This document shows positions 59,521 to 64,000 of a stretch of DNA of 64,000 nt, piece after piece. Source of the stretch: JBBQVS01 sp964657325 (GTDB taxonomy: Bacteria > Chloroflexota > Ktedonobacteria > Ktedonobacterales > Ktedonobacteraceae); the NCBI GenBank assembly GCA_964657325.1, contig CAZZVE010000002.1, forward strand, positions 1 through 64,000, read 5' to 3'. The notes beneath the pieces were generated by a model, which was not told the DNA's origin, did not search any database, and worked only from the letters and a program-made list of their open reading frames with translations. The position numbers were made by a program, and so were the translations under genes. Numbering within the stretch: the first letter of the stretch is position 1; each line of letters opens with the position of its first letter.

Positions 59521-59543
59521 ATGCGACGTTTGTGACACGAGAG

Positions 59544-59567
59544 GGACCGTTCCTCTGCGAACGGTCC
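59544..59567 (+). terminator. Hairpin between binding-protein and permease genes (importer 3)
   Basis: GGACCGTTC and GAACGGTCC (9 bp, perfect) with loop CTCTGC, extended weakly by GAGAG/CTCTC outside. Placed 23 bases after the SBP stop and before the permease. No long T-run; parallels the stems at 7179-7265 and 17132-17155. Confidence 0.65.
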
Positions 59568-59622
59568 TCCTCTCATCTGCATTGTCTCGAAATGACTCGC
59601 TTTTTAGAAGAAAGGGTATGCT

Positions 59623-60570
59623 ATGAGTCAGGTAGATCAAGTCCTTCAGGTACCCCTGCCACGTCAAACGCAAAAACCGATAAACCCCACTGCCAAGCGC
59701 GTTGAAGGGAAAACATGGTTACATCTCCCCTCGCTTGCCTTCATGATCGTACTAACGCAGATTCCTTTTCTCCTGGCGGTCTGGTTCAGCCTACATGACT
59801 GGAATCTACTCGTTCCTTCTGAAGGCTTTCCTTTTGTGGGACTTGCGAACTATATTCACATTTTTTTTCAGGATCCAAACTTCTGGCCCATCATGGGCAA
59901 CACTCTACAACTGGTGGTGGGGGCGATTATCCTGGCCCTTGTTGGAGGAACTATTCTAGCTATCTTATTGAACCGCCCTATCTGGGGTAAGAATGTGTTA
60001 CGCGCTTTGGCAACTGTGCCATTTCTGGTAACACCCTCAGTAATGGCATTGCTATGGAAAAATCTCTTCCTCAGCCCGTCATCAGGATTTATCAACTGGA
60101 TGCTGAACTCTGTAGGTCTATCTGGTGTGCCCTGGTTTTCCGCATTCCCATTACAGAGCGTCACATTCATAGTTGCCTGGGAATGGACGCCATTTGTGAT
60201 GCTGGTCATTCTCGCTGGTTTACAGGCTGTTCCACACGAGGTTTTAGAGGCGGCGAAAGTCGATGGGGCCAATGCTTTCACGACGTTTTGGCAGGTCATC
60301 TTTCCCCTACTACGCAAACCTTATGAGATTGCTATCCTCTTCGGAACCATTTTTATCTTCCAGACGTTCGCTGAAATTTACGTGACGACTGCTGGTGGGC
60401 CAGGCTTAACAACCAATACCTTGCCGTATTACACATACCGAACGGCACTAAGTTCATTCCAAATTGGGCAGGCCGCGGCCCTTGGTGCTATCGGTGTAGT
60501 TGTCGCAATTCTCGCCGCACGAGGAATGCTTTATCTTATGACCGAGCGAGCAGCAGTAGAAAGGAGCTAA
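59623..60570 (+). CDS. Sugar ABC transporter permease 1 (MalF type)
   Basis: 315 residues, about six membrane segments, EAAKVDGANAFTTFWQVIFP as the EAA loop that docks the ATPase. Close to SmoF/MtlF-type polyol permeases. AAAGGG before the ATG. Followed after 3 bases by the second permease. Confidence 0.92.
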   Translation: MSQVDQVLQVPLPRQTQKPINPTAKRVEGKTWLHLPSLAFMIVLTQIPFLLAVWFSLHDWNLLVPSEGFPFVGLANYIHIFFQDPNFWPIMGNTLQLVVGAIILALVGGTILAILLNRPIWGKNVLRALATVPFLVTPSVMALLWKNLFLSPSSGFINWMLNSVGLSGVPWFSAFPLQSVTFIVAWEWTPFVMLVILAGLQAVPHEVLEAAKVDGANAFTTFWQVIFPLLRKPYEIAILFGTIFIFQTFAEIYVTTAGGPGLTTNTLPYYTYRTALSSFQIGQAAALGAIGVVVAILAARGMLYLMTERAAVERS

Positions 60571-60573
60571 ATA

Positions 60574-61404
60574 ATGGGTGTCACAACCACAAGGAGGTGG
60601 TCCAACGTTGTGTGGACCGTGTTGACATATATCCTGGTTCTCGTACTCATTTTTCCGGTGCTGTGGATGGTCATTACAGGCTTCAAGTCGGAGGTCGCAG
60701 CCATTTCGACGCCGCCAACGTTTTTTTTCCAACCGACGCTTGACCAATTTATGCTGGCGATAAATTCGGGGTTTGGTGCCTATCTTTTCAATAGCGTGAT
60801 TGCGTCTTTTGTTTCGACGGCTTTGGCGATGGTGCTGGGTATCCCTGCTGCCTACGCGATGGTTTTCCAAATGCGTAAGTCTTCATCCGACGATATGCTG
60901 TTCTTTGTGCTCTCGACACGCTTTATGCCTTTCGCTGCTATCCTTGTTCCTCTTTATGTCATTGTAACCAAACTGAATTTGCTGGATAATCTGTTTGTGT
61001 TGGTTGTGGTGTATACCGCGATGAACTTGCCTCTGGTTATTTGGATGACGCGTTCCTACTTCCTCGATCTGCCAAAAGAGGTTCTGGAAGGAGCGTGGTT
61101 AGATGGGTGCTCGACGTTGCAGACAATAGTAAGAATTGTTATGCCAATGGCGGCCCCAGGTTTGGCGGCAGCTGCGTTGCTCGCTGTCATTTTCGCGTGG
61201 AACGATTTCTTCTTTGCCGTCACCCTGACCTATACAAATTCTCCCACCTTACCCATCATGGTAGCGGTGTTTACGAGTAATGAGGGGTTGTTCCTGGCGA
61301 AGGTGTCTGCTTTGGCGACAATGATTATCATAGTCCCTGTCGCAATAGGTATCTACGCACAGAGATATCTGGTGCAAGGACTATCCGGTGGTGCATTGAA
61401 ATAA
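60574..61404 (+). CDS. Sugar ABC transporter permease 2 (MalG type)
   Basis: 276 residues, six membrane segments, EAA loop EGAWLDGCSTLQTIVRIVMP, C-terminal WNDFFFAVTLTYTNSPTLP and RYLVQGLSGGALK. SmoG/MtlG-like. A fossil of the same domain lies at 55476-55538. No ATPase gene follows; the importer presumably uses a shared MsmX/UgpC-type ATPase elsewhere. Confidence 0.92.
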   Translation: MGVTTTRRWSNVVWTVLTYILVLVLIFPVLWMVITGFKSEVAAISTPPTFFFQPTLDQFMLAINSGFGAYLFNSVIASFVSTALAMVLGIPAAYAMVFQMRKSSSDDMLFFVLSTRFMPFAAILVPLYVIVTKLNLLDNLFVLVVVYTAMNLPLVIWMTRSYFLDLPKEVLEGAWLDGCSTLQTIVRIVMPMAAPGLAAAALLAVIFAWNDFFFAVTLTYTNSPTLPIMVAVFTSNEGLFLAKVSALATMIIIVPVAIGIYAQRYLVQGLSGGALK

Positions 61405-61484
61405 CAACGGCTGTTAGAGAGAAAGCCTTGGCCGTATAATAAGGAGGAGTCAAAGTGTGTCTCTGAGAGCAAAGAAGGAAATTT

Positions 61485-62507
61485 ATGAGAAATCAAGCAG
61501 CCGTTTTGTATGCTCCGCATGATGTTCGTTTGGAAGAGCGACCAATGCCCTCGGTTGGATCAGGCGATGTCCTGGTCGAGGTCAAGGCCGTTGGCGTGTG
61601 TGGTTCTGATGTCCACTACTATGAGCATGGGCGGATTGGTGCGTATGTTGTGCGTCAGCCACTCGTTCTTGGTCATGAGTCGGCGGGTGTCATTGTGTCT
61701 GTGGGCGCGGATGTACCGCAGAGCAGAGTTGGTGAACGCGTGGCGATTGAGCCGGGCATTCCCGATGGGACCTGTGAGCAATGTCGAGCTGGGCGTTACA
61801 ACCTGTGCCCCAATGTGCGTTTCTTCGGCACGCCTCCCATTGATGGGTCATTTGCGAACTACGTAACCGTTCCTACGCAGTTCGCCTACACGCTGCCAGA
61901 TAACATGTCGAACGAAGAAGGGGCGATGATTGAGCCACTCTCGGTTGGCCTCTGGGCATGTCGTAAGGCGAGATTGCGCGGCGGAGATCATGTATTGATA
62001 ACTGGTGCTGGCCCCATTGGACTGCTTGCTATGAAGGTTGCTTTTGCGCTGGGCGTCGCAAAAGTGACCATTACAGATGTTTTTCCACAGCGACTGGCTA
62101 TCGCGCAACAACTCGGCGCGACTCAGACCTTGAATGTTGCCGAACAACCGCTCGCAGAAGCAGGTATACAGGCGGATGTTCTACTGGAGTGTTCGGGTCA
62201 GCAGCAGGCGTTGTCCGAGGGTATTCGCTCGTTGCGTCCTTCCGGTACAGCAGTCATTGTCGGGATGAACCCTGGCGAAGAGTTGCGTGTCCCGATCTCA
62301 TTTGTCCAGAATCGGGAGATTACACTGACTGGAACGTTCCGCTATGCCAATACCTATGCGGATGCAATCGCGCTTGTCGCAAGTGGGCGTATTGATGTAC
62401 GCTCAGTTATTACGGGACGCTATTCACTAGAGGCAACAGAGCAAGCTCTTCAAGCCACGAAGCAGGACCCGACTAATATCAAATCAATCGTTGCACCTTC
62501 ACAGTAA
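61485..62507 (+). CDS. Sorbitol/xylitol dehydrogenase-like zinc enzyme
   Basis: 340 residues. VGVCGSDVHYYEHGRIGAYV and PLVLGHESAGVI are hallmarks of sorbitol/xylitol dehydrogenase. The structural-zinc loop PGIPDGTCEQCRAGRYNLC has lost its first Cys (Asp in place), as in some polyol dehydrogenases. Coenzyme loop GAGPIGLLAM. Likely oxidises the imported sugar alcohol to a ketose. AAGGA before the ATG, 80 bases after the permease. Confidence 0.88.
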   Translation: MRNQAAVLYAPHDVRLEERPMPSVGSGDVLVEVKAVGVCGSDVHYYEHGRIGAYVVRQPLVLGHESAGVIVSVGADVPQSRVGERVAIEPGIPDGTCEQCRAGRYNLCPNVRFFGTPPIDGSFANYVTVPTQFAYTLPDNMSNEEGAMIEPLSVGLWACRKARLRGGDHVLITGAGPIGLLAMKVAFALGVAKVTITDVFPQRLAIAQQLGATQTLNVAEQPLAEAGIQADVLLECSGQQQALSEGIRSLRPSGTAVIVGMNPGEELRVPISFVQNREITLTGTFRYANTYADAIALVASGRIDVRSVITGRYSLEATEQALQATKQDPTNIKSIVAPSQ

Positions 62508-62525
62508 GAAAGGGATGGAACTCTT

Positions 62526-63548
62526 ATGCGTGCTGTAGTAATTTCTGCGCCGGGTAGCGTTGCGGTGGAGAGTGTTGCTGACCCCACTCCTCGTCCAGGG
62601 GAAGTGCTTGTGCGTGTGGGCGCGTGCGGTATCTGTGGTACTGACCTGCACTTGTTGGATGGCGATTCGCCGTTAACCCGTTATCCTGTCATCCCTGGTC
62701 ACGAGTTCGCTGGCGAGGTAGTCGCATTGGGAGGTGAGATTACCGAGGGCAAGGGAGAGGCTGCGATAACGGTTGGTAGCAGAGTTGCTATCGAGCCAAA
62801 TTTATACTGCGGCTATTGCGAACCTTGCCGCACGGGTCATGAAAACTTGTGTGTCAACTATCATGCTCTCGGCGTTACGACAGCGGGTGCAATGGCACAA
62901 TATGTGTCCGTTCCCTGGAAGAAAGCCTATCCTCTGCCCGATAGCATCTCTCTGCGCGAAGGGTCACTGATTGAACCCCTCTCTTGTGCTGTGCATGGCA
63001 TGCATCGTCTGCAACCTAAATCCGGCGATACAGTTCTCATTATAGGTGCGGGCACAATGGGCTTACTTCTCTTGCAATTGGTTGTACGAGGAGGCGCGTC
63101 GCGGACTGTTATGGTTGATGTGAATACGCAACGTCTGGTACGCGCAGAGGCACTAGGAGCAAACCGCACGTATACAAATATCCAGCAAGCCTTGAAGGAT
63201 GAGCCTGCTGGCTTCGATTGTGTTGTCGATGCGACAGGAGTGGCATCGGTTGTGGAGAATGCGTTTACGGCGGTCAAGCGCGGTGGAAAATTGATGGTAT
63301 TCGGCGTCGCATCAGCAGAGGCGCGTATCTCTCTTTCCCCATTCCGCATTTACAATGAAGAGATAACTGTACTTGGCTCGATGGCGGTGCTGTTCTCGTT
63401 TCAGCCTGCACTCGACCTCTTGAGCGCAGGTATCATCAATTCGGAAGCAATGCTGACAACAGCTCTTCCTTTAGAGGAAGTCCACAAAGCAATTGAAATG
63501 GTACGACGCGGCGAAGGGGTCAAAACTCAGTTATTGCCGAATACGTAA
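62526..63548 (+). CDS. Zinc-dependent alcohol dehydrogenase C
   Basis: 340 residues. CGICGTDLHLLDG and GHEFAGEV catalytic zinc, NLYCGYCEPCRTGHENLC structural zinc with all four Cys, GAGTMGLLLL coenzyme loop. Arabitol/threonine dehydrogenase-like; paired with the previous gene (18-base gap) for a second polyol or a following oxidation. Confidence 0.88.
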   Translation: MRAVVISAPGSVAVESVADPTPRPGEVLVRVGACGICGTDLHLLDGDSPLTRYPVIPGHEFAGEVVALGGEITEGKGEAAITVGSRVAIEPNLYCGYCEPCRTGHENLCVNYHALGVTTAGAMAQYVSVPWKKAYPLPDSISLREGSLIEPLSCAVHGMHRLQPKSGDTVLIIGAGTMGLLLLQLVVRGGASRTVMVDVNTQRLVRAEALGANRTYTNIQQALKDEPAGFDCVVDATGVASVVENAFTAVKRGGKLMVFGVASAEARISLSPFRIYNEEITVLGSMAVLFSFQPALDLLSAGIINSEAMLTTALPLEEVHKAIEMVRRGEGVKTQLLPNT

Positions 63549-63612
63549 CCCTATTCTCTTGCCTCCGTTACCAATTGAGTAGAGTAGCGCAGGAATAGCA
63601 AAGCTCAACACT

Positions 63613-63648
63613 TTGGACCAGCAACAGTATTTTTTGTTGCTGGTCCAA
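63613..63648. terminator. Bidirectional terminator
   Basis: TTGGACCAGCAACA and TGTTGCTGGTCCAA (14 bp, perfect) with an 8-base T-rich loop, between the convergent dehydrogenase C and P450 genes. Confidence 0.75.
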
Positions 63649-63665
63649 TTCCATCATCTGTATAC

Positions 63666-64000
63666 CTACGATTGAAATGCAATAGGGAGCGACTGAATTA
63701 CAAAGACGATGCCAGTATGTACTGTCACAGGAACATTCTTGACGCGTTGAATGTTTTTCAGTTGCTCAAGCATCATAGGCAAGACAATCTTTGCTTCAAG
63801 ACGAGCGAGAGGCGCGCCGACACAGAAGTGAATGCCGTGTCCGAAGGCAAGATGACGGTTTGGCTCGCGCTCCATAGTGAAGGTGTTAGCATTAAGAAAT
63901 TGAGAGGCATCGCGGTTTGCCGAAGCGGTCCAGGCAAGTACCATCTGATTCGCCGGAATCATTTGTCCTGCTAGCTCGACATCCGTTTTGGCTTGTCGAA
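63666..64000 (-). CDS. Cytochrome P450, C-terminal part
   Basis: About 111 residues to the window edge; the frame stays open through 64000, so the gene continues outside. Reads KTDVELAGQMIPANQ, then WTASANRDASQF and the heme-Cys loop FGHGIHFCVGAPLARLEAKI. Matches bacterial CYP107-like soluble P450s. The ATG at 63962 is internal, not a start. Confidence 0.93.
   Translation of the reverse strand, partial: RQAKTDVELAGQMIPANQMVLAWTASANRDASQFLNANTFTMEREPNRHLAFGHGIHFCVGAPLARLEAKIVLPMMLEQLKNIQRVKNVPVTVHTGIVFVIQSLPIAFQS

Noticed and set aside
1..64000. tRNA or rRNA genes, CRISPR arrays, prophage or integrase genes
   Set aside because: None recognised by eye on either strand; a tRNAscan and profile search would settle small cases.

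Overview
The window looks like a chromosomal segment of a soil, filament-forming Chloroflexota bacterium, most probably a Ktedonobacteria relative. This is inference from protein style: secreted glycoside hydrolases with Thr/Pro linkers, several LacI-type regulators, lipoprotein solute-binding proteins, middling GC, and dispersed inverted-repeat elements. There are no rRNA or tRNA genes, no CRISPR array and no recognisable transposase. A run of 100 N at 32269-32368 marks a scaffold join.

Region 1 (about 1-27.6 kb) is mostly a locus for eating fungal cell wall. It encodes secreted GH18 chitinase, GH64 and GH16 beta-1,3-glucanases with CBM56 or CBM5/12 modules. Two family-5 (Dpp/Opp-type) uptake systems serve oligosaccharides, but only one has ATPases. 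Cytoplasmic processing is by a GH1 beta-glucosidase, a NagZ-type GH3, a GlcNAc kinase, NagA deacetylase, a NagB-II-like SIS deaminase and a UPF0309 SIS protein. A GntR/UTRA regulator (NagR/DasR type) and two closely related LacI regulators have visible operators. Adenylate kinase and a fossil of a PHA synthase gene sit at the left edge. Two copies of an inverted-repeat element of about 180 bp bracket most of the locus.

Region 2 (27.8-38.9 kb) holds two SDRs, a zinc alcohol dehydrogenase and an MFS carrier. Across the assembly gap follows a CoA-dependent degradation operon: ADP-forming acyl-CoA synthetase-like protein, DUF35 OB-fold protein, Cys-less thiolase-fold protein, acyl-CoA dehydrogenase and TetR, with a FadR-like box. 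A MarR regulator follows.

Region 3 (39.1-43.6 kb) is a six-gene plus-strand operon (two VOC-fold proteins, YciI-like, HIBADH-like dehydrogenase, FAH-family hydrolase, cupin) resembling a ring-cleavage or enol/keto-acid pathway. Region 4 (43.8-51.3 kb) is mixed: patatin, luciferase-like monooxygenase, GH127 beta-L-arabinofuranosidase, Gfo/Idh/MocA oxidoreductase, a small beta-rich protein, a DJ-1/PfpI protein and a GlxA-type AraC regulator that appears to be leaderless.

Region 5 (51.3-63.6 kb) is a polyol or sugar-alcohol locus: two FGGY kinases and three zinc dehydrogenases, a family-1 ABC importer without an ATPase, and DeoR and LacI regulators. A perfect 42-bp palindrome overlaps the importer promoter. 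The window ends inside a cytochrome P450 gene. The most interesting signals are the shared operators of the chitin regulon, the hairpins at all three binding-protein/permease junctions, two gene fossils (phaC and a sugar permease) and the 42-bp palindrome.
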